Of a stretch of 64,000 nt of DNA, positions 1 through 13,818 are shown piece by piece. Made by a program: the position numbers and the translations under genes. Where the stretch lies: positions 189,937,296 through 190,001,295 of the forward strand of contig CM063508.1 of assembly GCA_032207245.1 (NCBI GenBank). Direction: 5' to 3'. Source of the stretch: Pardosa pseudoannulata (taxonomy: Eukaryota > Arthropoda > Arachnida > Araneae > Lycosidae). Below the pieces are notes generated by a model that worked only from the letters and a program-made list of their open reading frames with translations, had not been told where the DNA came from and searched no databases. Each line of letters opens with the position of its first letter. The first letter of the stretch is position 1.

Positions 1-2290
1 CATTTTTGTTGGCCTCATGTGGATCTTAAAAAAAATTTTATTCTGGCCATTACTGAGAATGATCTTTCACCGCTCGCATTGCTTATTGGGAGGGTTCAAT
101 CAATTCTAAGAATTATGTTTAAATTAGAGAATGCTACAGTAGTATTGTTTTCCTGAAAAAATGACGGCATGGGTGCAGGCGAAATAATATTTTCTTTTCT
201 TATAAAAGTCTTAAATTGTAATACTTCGGTTCTGCCAGGTTTAAAACTTGTTCATCCCATTTCAATTCCTCTATTGAAGAGTCACTATCATGAAAAATTG
301 TTTTCAATTTATGGTTAATAGTTTTATATCCCTCAGATTTGTTTTAATGTTGCTAATTAAAGAATCATATACAAAAAATATTTTTCCCATTTAAAATATT
401 CTTTACCACCGAATTTTATTTCATGTTCTGGAATTACACATAAGATGCAATGCGTTCAGGAGACGCTGCTTTTTAATAGCTACGTTTCACTTTTCAGTTA
501 GACACGTGCATAGTATAAAGGCTTGATAAGCACGAGGCTCGGTGGTATTGACACACGTCGACGCTCGCGGGCGTGGATGCTCGTCCACACTTGTCGACTG
601 TATCAATCCACGATTTGGCATCATTTAGATACGTTGCGTTATTATATGCAATAATTATGAATAGCACGTTTTTCTGTTAAATAAAAATAAAAAAGAAAAA
701 CCTAAATTTCGGAATATTTTCCATATTTTGTTTATAATAAATCTATATTTTTAGTAGAAATAAGAATATGTATAGAAACAAATCTGTCATTCGGAACTGA
801 AACAAAAACCGAAACCGTTGTATTTGGCAAAACGAATACCGGAACTGAAACGATATAGTTTTTTTAGTTAAAAATTACGTTTCGAAGCCCTGGTTTAGAC
901 TAATCTTTGAAGGTTTAAAATGAAATCCCATAAGTTATTTTCAGACCAGTTTCAAAGTGTATAAAATTAAGATATTATCCCTTTTAATAAAATTGAAGAA
1001 GAATTTAAATCTGTATATTATATTCCAATCCCTAAGAATTAAAAACATCTGCTGCAAGTTTTTTTATTTATTGCAGGAATTCATATCATCGAGACTACTG
1101 TACTTTTAGTTAACTTTAATAATGATTCATGAGTTACAATTTCTTTCTACTTTTCTTTATATTTGTATGATTTTTTTTACTTATCAAAAATATCAAAAAT
1201 ATTTCTTAATGACTAATTTATTCAAAACAGTGTAGCTCTGAAATAGCTTAAATTTAAGTTATGTGTTAATATCTATATTAGAAAGTTATTCGGAACCTAA
1301 TAAAATATATATTTCAAAATTGTACCGTATCAGTTATTTCATAATTTGACAAGAATTCAAACAGGTCTTCATGCTTAGCAATATTTTTTATAAGTATTCA
1401 TTATGTGTATTATTGTGTATATAATTATTTATTATGTGTACAAAGATTTTTGGTCTATCGATACGGTTAGTTTCAGAACGCAAAAATTTCTTTTGAACCA
1501 TCTGTCTTTTGTTCTTTCTATGAATTTTGTGACCACCCCCTCTCAAAACAAAACACCAAAATAAACAATCTGCTTCAATCAGCACTTGTTACATAATTAG
1601 TTTTTATAATTAATACATTTATATAATTTTACTTTATATAATTCGTTTCGCTCAATCCGTGTCACCCCTTGTTTAACCAGTAATAACCCTGATTGGTTGG
1701 CTCCCACACCTCTAAATTGCAATGTACGGATTTTTCAAATTTCAATCCATTTTTCTGGAGTGAACCCCAGAAGCCTTCGAGATATGATACTACAATAAAA
1801 TCCACTTTTCTTTTCTAAAATTTTTCTTTCGTTTTTACTTAGGACAACTTTCCTGGTACAGAAAAAAAAAATACAAATAATTTATGTGGTAGCTAGAAAA
1901 GCAGAGGGAAGTAAAAAAAAATGTGTGTCTCTTGGATGGAAATGGTGTGCCGAAAATGTACAGGAAAAATGAAATGCAAATGAATGTGTACAAAACATCA
2001 ATAATGATTCAAAACTTGTTTTCTCACAAAATGACAATTTTGCTTATTATACTAATATGTATGAATAATGTCGTTTTATTTCGTTTTGCAAGATTAAGTC
2101 ATTTCTTTTGTTAAAGTTTTTTATGACATAACATATGATAATTACATGAAATAATATCAAAAAGTCATAAAACTAAACTCTGCAGTCTTGTCATTTTTTA
2201 GTTATTTTATATCACGTTGTAGCGGACGTGTATAGTGAATTGAAATTTCAGAAGTTAAAATCTCTACAGTGTCCTTTGCAAAATAAGGAC
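1..2290. other. AT-rich stretch, no gene recognised; possible hAT-like end
   Basis: No coding region is supported. At about 780-895 the sequence ends ACGTTTCGAAGCCCTG, whose complement CAGGGCTTCGAAACGT resembles a hAT-type terminus; a similar end occurs at about 49440-49592. An imperfect double hairpin lies at 547-607. The rest is unassigned AT-rich DNA. Confidence 0.4.
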
Positions 2291-2314
2291 TGACAACGTT
2301 TATAAAAGCAATAA

Positions 2315-2320
2315 TTTATT
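2315..2320 (-). terminator. Polyadenylation signal AATAAA of the His-X gene
   Basis: TTTATT on the plus strand is AATAAA on the gene strand, about 230 bases past the TGA at 2551-2549. It gives a short 3' UTR (roughly 2295-2548). This is the first canonical signal after the stop. Confidence 0.6.
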
Positions 2321-2548
2321 ACAGAAAGCAATAAGTTACAACACTGAAGCAGACACCCACAATATACATTTTGGTCTTGGAAAAAACACCAGTCCACAAT
2401 ACAGTCCGGTACAGTTTAGTTGAAGCACAGCACTGTGGACTATCCAAAAAATGGAAAGTAGACCGTTTCTGTTGCTCAATATCTTTGTACGTACGGTTTA
2501 TGGCCAAGGCATTTTTCGATCTAAACTTAGAAGGAACTCTCACTTGAG

Positions 2549-5510
2549 TCAAGCAACGGCGACGGATTTGTCTTTCCTCTCGACGTTCGAGAATCCTCCC
2601 AGATTTCCGAACAGGGATCCGGAAGGTCCAAAATCGCCGAACCTCCTGTACTCCCGGACGCCGAAAGGAGAAGAAGGCTGCTGTTGAACGGTGGATTCGA
2701 ATCCAAGAGGTTCGTCGTCGCTTTCCGAATAGACCTCGTGTTCGGGTTCGTCGTGCAAGAGGGGTTCGGATTCGGAGTCCACGCCCAGTCCGTGGATGGG
2801 TTCGGCCTCGAATCCGTGGGCTACGGGGGCGTGTAGGGAGTGTCCGCCGATGAATCCGTGCCACTTGTGCAGGTGACCGTGCTTGTGACCATGCCCGTGG
2901 TGGTGTCCGTGTTTATGTGCGTGACCGTGCTTGTGTCCGTGAGCGTGCTTGTGTCCATGCTCGTGTTTGTGACCATGTCCGTGTTTGTGAGCGTGACCGT
3001 GTTTGTGTCCGTGGAGATGTTCGTGTCCGTGTCCGTGTTTGTGTCCATGGCCGTGCTTGTGCAGATGTTCGTGTCCGTGTTTGTGACCGTGTCCGTGTTT
3101 GTGTGCGTGAGCGTGACCGTGTTTGTGCAGATGTTCGTGTCCATGTTTGTGACCGTGTTCGTGCTTGTGACCGTGTCCGTGTTTGTGAAGATGGCCGTGC
3201 TTGTGTCCGTGTCCGTGTTTGTGTGCGTGTCCGTGCTTGTGCCCGTGCTCGTGCTTGTGTCCGTGTCCGTGTTCGTGACCGTGCTTGTGTTCGTGTCCGT
3301 GCTTGTGAAGGTGTTCGTGCTTGTGTCCGTGTCCGTGCTTGTGTTCGTGCCCGTGTTTGTGAAGATGACCATGCTTGTGGGCGTGACCGTGCTTGTGGGC
3401 GTGACCGTGCTTGTGAGCATGAGCGTGCTTGTGAGCGTGACCGTGCTTGTGCAGATGATCATGTTTGTGAGCGTGACCATGCTTGTGAGCGTGGCCATGT
3501 TTGTGTGCGTGAGCGTGCTTGTGGCCGTGCTCGTGCTTGTGGAGGTGTCCGTGCTTGTGTCCGTGAGCATGCTTGTGACCGTGCTCGTGCTTGTGGAGGT
3601 GTCCGTGCTTGTGTCCGTGCTCGTGCTTGTGACCATGCTCGTGCTTGTGCTCGTGCCCGTGCTTGTGGTGGTGGTGGTGATGATGGTGGTGATGGTGGTG
3701 GTGTTCGCTCTTGTCCTTGATGACGATTATTTTCTTGTCGTCCTCTCTGAAAAGAGATAGAGAGAGAAGATGAAATGTAATTTAGCTGAATATCGATTTT
3801 TAAGTATGGGAAAGAAAATGTAGGAGGCAGTGACAGCAAGTGGACTGTTAAATGTCAATGTTTTTATGTAAGAAATTCATCTGTGATACGTGGCGAAAAC
3901 GGAATAGAGTTATACAGTTTCTGTTTCTGCACCTTTAAGCAACCCTAAATTGAAGAGTTTGCCTCTTTTTTAATTAGTTTCATAAATATATGGAATTTTC
4001 GCATTTGTTCGCTAATCTTATTCGATTAGTTTTGATAAGTAGAGTTTGTTTTTAAAAAATAAGAACTTTTTGTGTGGAGAGAAAAAAAAATGAGAGATTG
4101 TTTGAAAAAAATTTTCATTTTTCTAACACATTGACAACAACACAAAATTGAATAATTTTTTTTTCTTTTTTAAAAAATAATTATACATTTCTATCCCTAT
4201 TTAACTTTTTAAAAATTATCGGAAATATTACACTGCGGGATTAAATTTAAAAACAACTTAAATAATGTTTAAAAAATCCTTTTGAAATTCTGCAACTACT
4301 AAATGCAACAAACAAGAATAAAAAACTCGGTACAATTTCATCATATGTATGAAAGTTTGAAATCCATTCGTGCAATAGTTTTTGATTTCGAGTGCGCCCA
4401 AATTCAGGAAATACCAATTTCAATGAGATACATTTGAAGTTTCAATAAAAGCTATCATATTAAATGCTAAGATTGTTTCGCTCTACGGTTTCTAATTCGG
4501 GTTTGTTTAAAGTGTTATTCTACTGTTAAGTCGACAAAAAATTCGATTTTCCAGAAAAAAATATGTATGAAAAGGAATTTAGTTTTGAACATTTTAAAAC
4601 AATCCGTATAAAAAAATCCAATACCGAGGGGAGTTAGGAATAAAAAAGTGTCAGAAACAAACTGAAACTTACCTGACTTTAATTTGATTTTTCTCAAATT
4701 GTGTGTTTTTTTCACGTAACGCGCATGTTATCTCAAAACGTTTTTAAGCTATTTTTCACGAAATTCGTTCAGGTTGTATACAGTATAATTTTCATTCAAT
4801 TCAACCTAAATTTTCTTGTATATTTCCAAAAATATATTTTAATTTGAAATGATAAATTTTTAATTTTTAAAGGAAACTTTTTTCAATTATTTTTTTAAAT
4901 ATATATGCATTTTAAATATATACAAATTTAGGTTCTAAGTTATTTTGAGATATTGCAGCATGTTTAAAAAGTAAGTTTGCCTTAAAATTCATTATTTTTT
5001 AGTATTCATGCTCGTGAGTCATGTTATTATTTTTGTTAACAACAAAGTGCATTTTATTTAAAACTTTCTAACAAAAATAGTTTTTTTTATATTTCAAACG
5101 TGAATGAGATAGGCGTGTAAAGATAATAATTTGTTCTAACTATGTTTGTAAAACTGGCAATTTTCAAACTATGAGAAGCCGAAAATAGTTTTTTTTACAC
5201 TTTTTTGACTTTTAAGAGTCGTACGATCCGTTAAAAGATTGATAAATGTCCAAAAATTTCAAAAAGCAAAAATCTGAAAATCGAATGTTCGGAGGTTTAA
5301 AGAGGATTTGTGCACATGTGTTTTTCATTGTAACTTTTTTGAATTATTTGGAATGTTTTGGATTCAGAACTAGTTCAGGACTAGTTTCAGGACTAGTGAT
5401 GAACATATTGGGTCCACTTACATGGGTTCCGGTTCGGGTTCCGGGTCCGCCCTGGCGTAGAGTACCGCCACCATCAGGAACACGAGAGCGAACTTCAGGG
5501 TGATCCGCAT
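2549..5510 (-). CDS. Secreted histidine-rich (His-X)n repeat protein, two coding exons
   Basis: Coding exons are 5510-5422 and 3746-2549, joined across a 1675-base intron. The donor reads CAT|GTAAGT and the acceptor is pyrimidine-rich ending TTTTCAG. Two bases before the intron plus one after make an Ile codon, and the summed length (1287) is divisible by three, giving 428 residues. Residues 1-21 form a signal peptide (MRITLKFALVFLMVAVLYAR, then A), followed by DPEPEPEP and a short Asp/Lys/Ile segment. Residues 45-57 are 13 consecutive His. To about residue 323 every second residue is His, with Lys, Gly, Glu, Ala, Leu or rarely Asp between. The tail (about 327-428) is acidic then Gly/Phe/Ser-rich and ends KDKSVAVA. 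I followed the repeat codon by codon and found no stop. No catalytic domain is visible. By composition it should bind Zn, Cu or Ni ions; a cuticle, fang or haemolymph role is inference only. The antisense strand is also open but is a shadow of the repeat. Confidence 0.86.
3747..5421 (-). other. Intron of the His-X gene, containing a dispersed repeat
   Basis: Donor GTAAGT at 5421-5416; acceptor CTATCTCTTTTCAG ending at 3747. About 4505-5235 is a copy of an AT-rich dispersed repeat also found at 32385-33075 and, inverted, at 45690-46135. No other coding sequence is visible inside. Confidence 0.78.
5422..5510 (-). other. Coding exon 1 of the His-X gene (signal peptide)
   Basis: The ATG at 5510-5508 follows directly on a strong 3' splice site (branch-like TACTGAT, then TTCTTTCCAG). 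At least one untranslated exon therefore probably lies further upstream on the minus strand (above 5530), which I could not locate. The exon encodes the signal peptide and Pro-Glu repeats and ends at CAT|GTAAGT. Confidence 0.82.
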
Positions 5511-5819
5511 CTGGAAAGAACCGCAAAATCAGTAAGGGCCGCAGCGGATAGATGACAAAGAGAAGAGTCATCCGTGAGAGAAGTTGTCTAAAATATTCTT
5601 TGGTAACTCACAATGGATTATCTTCCCTATATGTCAAAATTATCACACTTAAAATATCTCTGGAACATTCTCCTTCTTATTTAACGGAGTGTACGGTGAC
5701 TTAAAATTCTTTCAAACCAGTCTCTCAAAGTGAATTTTGAAATAGCTCGTTTTCCCTCCACTGTCCCAAGGAAAATGGTTCACTTTTCAAATACTCCAAG
5801 TTTGGTTAATAATGATGTC

Positions 5820-6264
5820 AGACTTTGTAATCGACAGGTGTTTTAGTTTACCATATCCAACAGTGTCCGCTGAACAGTGTGCTTCGATACTATTCTACTT
5901 GGCCCTGCATTGTATTGGGTCGTCAGCCGAGCCACTCTCTGGCTCCGGTTTGGCTTCACCATGCGAGACCTTTTTCTTAGATAGTGTGTGGACTTTTTCC
6001 ACCGTCATTCATCCACTTTACAACTGTACTAACAACTGTAGATCGCGAACCACCCACGAGTCGTGCCGTTTCGGAAATACTTGTTCCGAGCCATTACAAT
6101 CTGACCTCTAACAAAATCGCTTAGATCCTTTCCCATCACACACGGAAGTAAGTGAAGGAATGATTCTTCAGCTGCAGTTCAATACCACTTTCATCTGATC
6201 GCGTGCCTCCAGGCGAGTTCGTTGCAAAATGTAGGGGTGGCCATAATGTTTTGGCTTTTGAGTG
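5820..6264 (-). pseudogene. Tc1-like transposon 5' fragment with N-terminal DNA-binding region
   Basis: The right end (complement CACTCAAAAGCCAAAACATT, after TA at 6265-6266) matches the terminal repeat of the Tc1-like copies at 24274-24842 and 33823-34487. The adjoining leader (about 6130-6230) matches the copy-2 leader. About 6115-6000 on the minus strand translates, with frame breaks, as a helix-turn-helix of Tc1 type (DLSDFVRGQIVMARN..., then ...STVVSTVVKWM). The catalytic region and left terminal repeat are absent, so this is a dead 5' fragment. Confidence 0.6.
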
Positions 6265-6724
6265 TATACATAAGATGTACCAATAACACCCTAATCTAAA
6301 TTGAATGAAGGCGAATGCCACACTAGACACGGGTACAGCCATTTGGAAATAAATACTCTGTTACAACACAATACATACTCCGTGAAATAGTTCATAATGT
6401 CTGGCCATTATGTGGGAGTAGATGAAAAAGTAGAAACAAGAATACTCCCGACTTTTATACATATTGCACAAAAGTTTGTAAAAATTATTTGTAGATACGT
6501 ATAAGGCGACGCCTTCTCATAAATTTGTTAATTGAAGTTTCTAGAGTTACGCGAGTCGAGCTATAACTCTGAGTCTGGTTACAGAGAGGGTGAGAGCGAA
6601 CATTTTTTTCAAGATTAAAGTTTTCTCGTAAGTACGTGACGCTAAATTTTTATTTTACAAATGCCGAACCATTAGCGCCTAATCGATTAGTCCACGGGTT
6701 CTCGAACAATTTTTAAGAATGCCC

Positions 6725-7138
6725 TCATACTGAGACAGAATTATTGAAATGTTGAAAAGCCATCGGATGGCTACAGTCGCACAAAACACAATCCGGTGAA
6801 TCCACCACCCCAATTCTGTAGAGATGGTCTTGTAAACAGTCCCCTAAAAAGGCCCCTGCAGTCTTTTTGGAACAGCTCTCTCTCTCTGTCCCCCTCCATC
6901 TCTTATTCGTCCCACGTTGAACCACATCTTCTTTAAGAGTCAGATTAACAAACGAGTTGTACGAAATGAAAGAGGGTGGTTCGTGCGTTCATCTCTCCAG
7001 GCTCCCTTTTTAACCAGTAGATCAGCCCAAAATTCCACAATAGGCAGAAATCCAATGGAAAGAAATTCCGTCTGCCAGAGCAAAGGCCTACATTCTAAAA
7101 TTCTTTGGGAACTATTACGATTATTCAAGAAAGCTTAA
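6725..7138 (-). pseudogene. LINE ORF2 C-terminal relic (RNase H end and Cys/His tail)
   Basis: On the minus strand, frame-shifted pieces read ADLLVKKGAWRDERTNHPLS and then FLGDCLQDHLYRIG...SPDCVLC. The first resembles the end of an RNase H domain as found in I-type LINEs; the second is the Cys-containing tail those elements carry after it. No full domain or element end is visible. Confidence 0.5.
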
Positions 7139-7379
7139 TTTATTAAAATATTAGAATTCGACAAGTTGATTGCTCTTGTGACACTAAATTGAGTGAGCTA
7201 AAATGAATATGTTCTCTGAAATCTACACGCTGAAATATTTCCTTTACTTTAAACTTATTTCTCGTGTAGCAAAAGAGGGGACCGTAGAACTTCAAAATTT
7301 TACTTTGTAGAAGAAAACAAAAACAAAGTAAACTTTCAGACAGAACTTTAAAGTTTCAAGGAAGTCTACGATACCATGT

Positions 7380-7680
7380 TTCGAAGCCCACTGCTGGTAT
7401 GGATGTGGGTTTAATGAGCTGCTCCAACTCTCATTTGCTCACGAGTAGCAAAAAACTTAAACCGTAGCTATTAAAACCTCCCTTAAAGCTACAATGTTGT
7501 CTACTTTGGGGGGAGGGTCTTCTAAAGCTGCAACACAGATCATAGGAACTGGAGTTCGTGGGTTCGATTCCCACTGTAGTATGGATGCTCGTAGCCGTTC
7601 GGAATCGGCTTTAAGTTATAGGTCTCTCGCGTTAGGCTTTGTGTAGCAAAAAGGAGATTGCTCCAAATCACGATTAACAG
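7380..7680 (+). repeat. tRNA-derived SINE copies (two, degraded)
   Basis: A Pol III B-box-like GGTTCGATTCCC lies at 7561-7572. It is followed by the family body GTAGCCGTTCGGAATCGGCTT at 7591-7611 and the tail TGTGTAGCAAAAAGGAG. A more decayed copy precedes it (about 7375-7500), and a stray tail of the same family is at about 7262-7300. The A box is not convincing here. The best copy is at 31300-31480. Confidence 0.55.
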
Positions 7681-7689
7681 AATTTTTAA

Positions 7690-10600
7690 GATTAAACTTG
7701 TTGCATAATTAAAAAAGTAGTTCGAAATAGGAAGTCAAATTTAAAGTGAGGAATTATATAAATGTATATTTTTGAATGAATGAGGACTCCTATAAATAAA
7801 TAGGAAGATCTGCAGTCTGCTCCGAAAAATCATAGGGTATTAAAAAATAGAGATTTTAAGCGATGAGTAAATTGCAGTAATACAATCTATAAAACAGTCA
7901 TTTCCATCGTTGTTGTGGTAATAACTCCAAAATGCCGATTTCAGGTGAAAAATTACCAATTTCTTTTACAAGGTCCAAGACATCGTCCAAATGAAGAACA
8001 CTAGGAAGTAAAAAGGAAGAACAAAAAAGCTCTCCTTGAGGCGCTCTTAATCTGATGAAAATGGAGAATTACGCTATCATTAGATACATTTGTTGCGATT
8101 AAAAAAATAAATTCGACGCATAATTGAATTTCAAAAATACATTTATCAAAGAACTTGTTTTCTTAAAAGCAAATTATATTAACAGATAATTTAGCGCCCC
8201 ATTTTACTCTTAAATATTTAAAGCTTTTTTGATAAAGTAAATGGTTTTTTCCCCCTTCAAACAACACATGGCTTTCATGTTAGCTAATAATTTTGGTATA
8301 ACTGGATTAAATTGACAAGCTTGACAAAGTCGGAAGCCATGTGGAATCGAATAGGAAAAGCTTTTAAAAAGTTTTAATAAAGAAATATATATTTTATTCC
8401 TTCTTTAAACATATAAATCTAAACTCTTAAATACCCGATATTTTAAAAACTAATTAAAAAATATGTTTGGCATTTATTTAAAGGGAAAATTCCTATTTTA
8501 CTTTAAATGTAGTTTACGGTTTAAAAACGGTTTGTTGCCGATCGGCGACACTGGGCTTTAATTAAAAAAATTAATATTTCTCTATAAAATTTTATAATAT
8601 TAAACACACATGAATTTTAAAAATTATGATAATAAATTTCGAGAAGGTAATTTTAGGAGTAATTCATTCTTTAAAAAAAATTTATTGCTGAGAACATTAT
8701 GAAAAACAATGTTGAAAAAAATCAGTTTACTTTAGGATACTTGACACTACGAGTACAAATTATCCACACTTAAACACTTAAATTTTAATAGCTATGATAA
8801 GGAATTTCCACAAATTCATTTTAAAGGTCATTAATTATTCTAAAAATAAAATTTTGTTGCAAAATTCGATATGGAATAGAAAAGAAGTCTTTTACTTTAT
8901 GAGTGCAAATTCTCCACAAAAGTCTTTGTCAACTTTGAGGAAGGATATCATAAATTTAACTGTATTTGCATTTAGAAAAATAAACTACAATTAAAAACTG
9001 CTACAAAAATAAAAGACTTTTACTGAATGTGTTCTAAAATCGAACCAACATTGCTTATTTTCCTCTAAGATTAGTGGAACTTTATTGGCAATTGGCAGCA
9101 AAGAGAAAAATCTAGTTACAACAAATATTTTTCAGATAAGTATCTAAGGGAAGTTACTTCTTTATGTAATAGTTTTTACTTGCAAAACAAAATAGTATAT
9201 TTTCAATCTTCCACGAAAGACAAAAAGCACAAACAAAATGAACGAATCTATTTTTGTATATTCTTAAAAAAGTACAGGTATCGTCTACCTGTTAAAAATT
9301 TATTTAATAATATCTTCAGTATGTATTTCATCTGCCACTTGAGGTTTATTATTATTCAACATTCTAATAGCATTTCAGAAGACTGAAATGGGTATGTTGC
9401 CAGATGGCGTTAATTTGTTTGTTTTCATTATTCTGTGTTTAAAGGGCAAAGAAAGTCATATGAAGGGTATAACATAACGCAGTAACTAACAAACATAAAA
9501 AAGTTTTTCCTCAACGATTTCCTTGTTACTGTAGTAAATCTTAAACATTATTTGCAGGCCATCCATCCTTCAGTACTCAAATTTCTAATTTAAAACGTAA
9601 AATACTAATATTTTTAACATAATATATTTCAATTACTTAATTTATTAAATGTGCTAAAAGGTAGACATAACAAAGTGTTGAAAAGGAAAAGATGATGATT
9701 TCAGTATTTTTACGTTAAATGCATAGTTTATACATGACATTAAGATATGCCTAAGAATAATTTTAAAAAAATATATAACAGTTAAATTCAGGAAATAAAT
9801 TTAAGTACAGATTGATATAAGTTTCTCGATATTGTATTTACTCGGTTGGAGTGCCAGCGACTTACGTAACCTCCCTTTTCCTTATTTTCAGTATCAAGAC
9901 TACTAAAGCGTAACTTTTCCGTATTTAAGCGTTTATCCGAAAGGTTTTAAGAAAAGATTACACCGACTGCGCACGCCTCTTACATAAATTGCTAAAAACT
10001 TTAACATCTTAATACGATTTAACGTATATTTAACCGTTAAGTATTATAAATGATAACCGAATGAAATAAAACTTAATATCGACTTCCTCGTTATTCTTTC
10101 TTATATATTGTCGAAATAATGACACGATTAGGTTGAGACCCAGACTCTATAATTTCCATTGTCCCAGCCCGTGTTTTCCTCCCTCCCCAGTCAATCTAAG
10201 TAAACAAGTTCAAATGCAATGATAACCACCACCAATTAGTATTTCTGAAAGTGTTTAAAAAACCTCAGGAGGTTCACCGCTTAGCGGCATTGCTAGCGGT
10301 CATTCCTCGACGGTTGTTCTGGGACCCATCGGCTATCGAAGGAACGAAACCAACAACATGAACAGAATAGAAAGTTCCAGAATCATCCAGATTTTAGAGA
10401 AATAACAAATAACATTATTTTAGATTAAAATTCCAGTCTTCGGATAAAACGCGTTGACTGAGTCGAACCAGGTACGGAGGGACCTGCAGTCCGACGATAC
10501 CGACCGTTCTTTAGGTGATAATATCTTAGATATATAAAGAATAAAATGATATTAGTTAAATTTTAATCAAAATTTTAAAATTGAATTTTTAACACGAATT

Positions 10601-11386
10601 TTTTTCTGCCATGCACAAACCCTGCCTTGTTTTCTGATATCTTTCTTTACCAAATATGAGAGAAATATACTTATAGAATATCCGAGGGGAGAGTCGTAAT
10701 CCAAATGTAAGTCCAGACAAGGGAAATGAATACCTTGATTCGATGCCGCTGACTTTCTGGAGAGCAATGGAATTGTGATGGAGAGAAGGGGGTGTTCCAT
10801 TGTTTATATAGTGTTCTGGGGCGAATTCGAAACAGGAGGGTGTCAACCATCCAAGCGTGGCGGAAATGCCGGTCTTCTTCCGACGGAATTAAAAATAAAT
10901 TTTCCAGATCGTAATTATCAATTCTTTGTTGCGTCCTGTTTGTTTTTTATTCTGGTTACGTTTGTTTACTTTCGATTCCACGCTGCCGTGAACAGGGTGG
11001 GAAAGTGACAACAATCTACGTGATCATGCAACGGACAGATCTCGAAGGGGGACTTGAATTTCATTTTCTCACCGAATGTGACAAACAAAGCGCTTTACAA
11101 ATTCGAGAAGGAAGTAAAAGGGAAGTAGGTCGAGCAATTTCTATACCCAATTTTCTGAAATGGTTATTGCTTTTTCATAGACATATTCGTTGTTGACAAA
11201 TGACCCTTACCACACGCTGCAAGTAAGTCAGATGAACAGTCATTTCATTCGATCGGAAATTATTTTCTAATGCATTACCAGACACCGAACAGACCCCGAA
11301 GAACAAGAATCCATGTTGGAATTCGAAAAAATTCATTGCAACTGCATTCATTCCTTTTTACGCATTACAATAACTCATAAAAATAA
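7690..11386. other. Long AT-rich stretch, no gene or repeat recognised
   Basis: Only short, low-complexity reading frames occur, none with a domain or splice support. Slightly GC-richer pockets at 10260-10530 and 10730-10880 have no recognisable coding content. Confidence 0.5.
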
Positions 11387-11937
11387 CACATTGTGTGCGG
11401 GTACGTTTGGCAGTAGAATTGTACCGGGAAAGGGCGTTTTGTGAGTCCATTGAGTTATTCAGTTAAATCTCAAGAGATCGAAAATTATTTCATTTTTGAA
11501 CCAACGTTTCGTATTTTATATTGAAATATATAAACAAATATATAAATAGAAATATATAAATAACAACCATAAGATTTTTTTAAACAAAAAATATATTTTT
11601 GAGTGGATAAATTTATAATAGTATCGTAAATATGAAAAATCAAATAGAAATACTAGTATATAATTAAGATTTTCGAATTATGTTATATATAAACATTTTT
11701 ACATTATAAAAAAAAATGAAAAGAGCAATCACAAAACTAATAATATAAAAAGTAGCTATTTGTCTCAATTTTTCGAGAATTTATGTAGTAGACAAGAACA
11801 TTCGACTTCGGTTTCCTCTATATACCATTATTTTTGTACCCATAAACAATGTTGTTACACTAACCGTACTAGTACGTGTCCGATCCCAAGTATCAATCGT
11901 CAGAAAACGTACTAGTACGTATCCCACATACAATGTG
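11387..11937. mobile_element. MITE copy 1 with ACGTACTAGTACGT palindromes
   Basis: About 550 bases, strongly similar along its length to 48470-49012. Inverted ends: left CACATTGTGTGCGGGTACG, right (complement) CACATTGTATGTGGGATACG. The four bases outside each end are ATAA. Near the right end lie two palindromes, CGTACTAGTACG at 11865-11876 and ACGTACTAGTACGT at 11907-11920. There is no coding capacity. Copy 2 begins next to TTAA, which hints at a piggyBac-type origin. Confidence 0.65.
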
Positions 11938-12025
11938 ATAATAAGTTATTACAATATCGAAAGTAATATAGACAATTTTAGTGTAATTACCAGTCCAAAG
12001 TAGCTTACAACATTTTCTTAATATA

Positions 12026-12100
12026 CACAGGGTTAGGAAGAAATAAGTTCCGTCCTTCTAAGGAATAAGATCAATTGGTACAAATGAGATAAATTAATTG
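12026..12100 (+). repeat. Orphan terminal repeat of a mariner-superfamily element
   Basis: ACAGGGTTAGGAAGAAATAA followed by GTTCC and, further on, ACAAATGAGAT is the same end as at 17944 and 53192. No partner end is nearby, so it is a solo or truncated terminus. Confidence 0.45.
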
Positions 12101-12196
12101 CATACACCAGGGGAATTTTACACTCTCAGGGCTTACTTACAGTCGATCCATTAAGAGGAATTGAATGAGGGCATAACTTACTACTATAAATTTTGC

Positions 12197-12198
<2 letters not shown>

Positions 12199-12293
<95 letters not shown>

Positions 12294-12316
12294 TTATTTA
12301 TATATATATATATAAA
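12199..12316. repeat. (TA)n microsatellite, tail of the adjacent SINE
   Basis: About 118 bases of TA with one interruption (TCGA near 12241). It directly abuts the 3' end of the minus-strand SINE at 12317-12598, so it may be that SINE's expanded tail. Confidence 0.9.
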
Positions 12317-13800
<1,484 letters not shown>

Positions 13801-13818
13801 ATACATGTATGTATGTAT

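Noticed and set aside
2821..3839. Several long frames on both strands (Thr/Ser-rich, Val-rich, Arg/Cys-rich) over the repeat
   Set aside because: They are other-frame readings of the 6-bp-pair repeat. Only the His frame has a signal-peptide exon in phase, consensus splice sites and a non-repetitive C-terminus.
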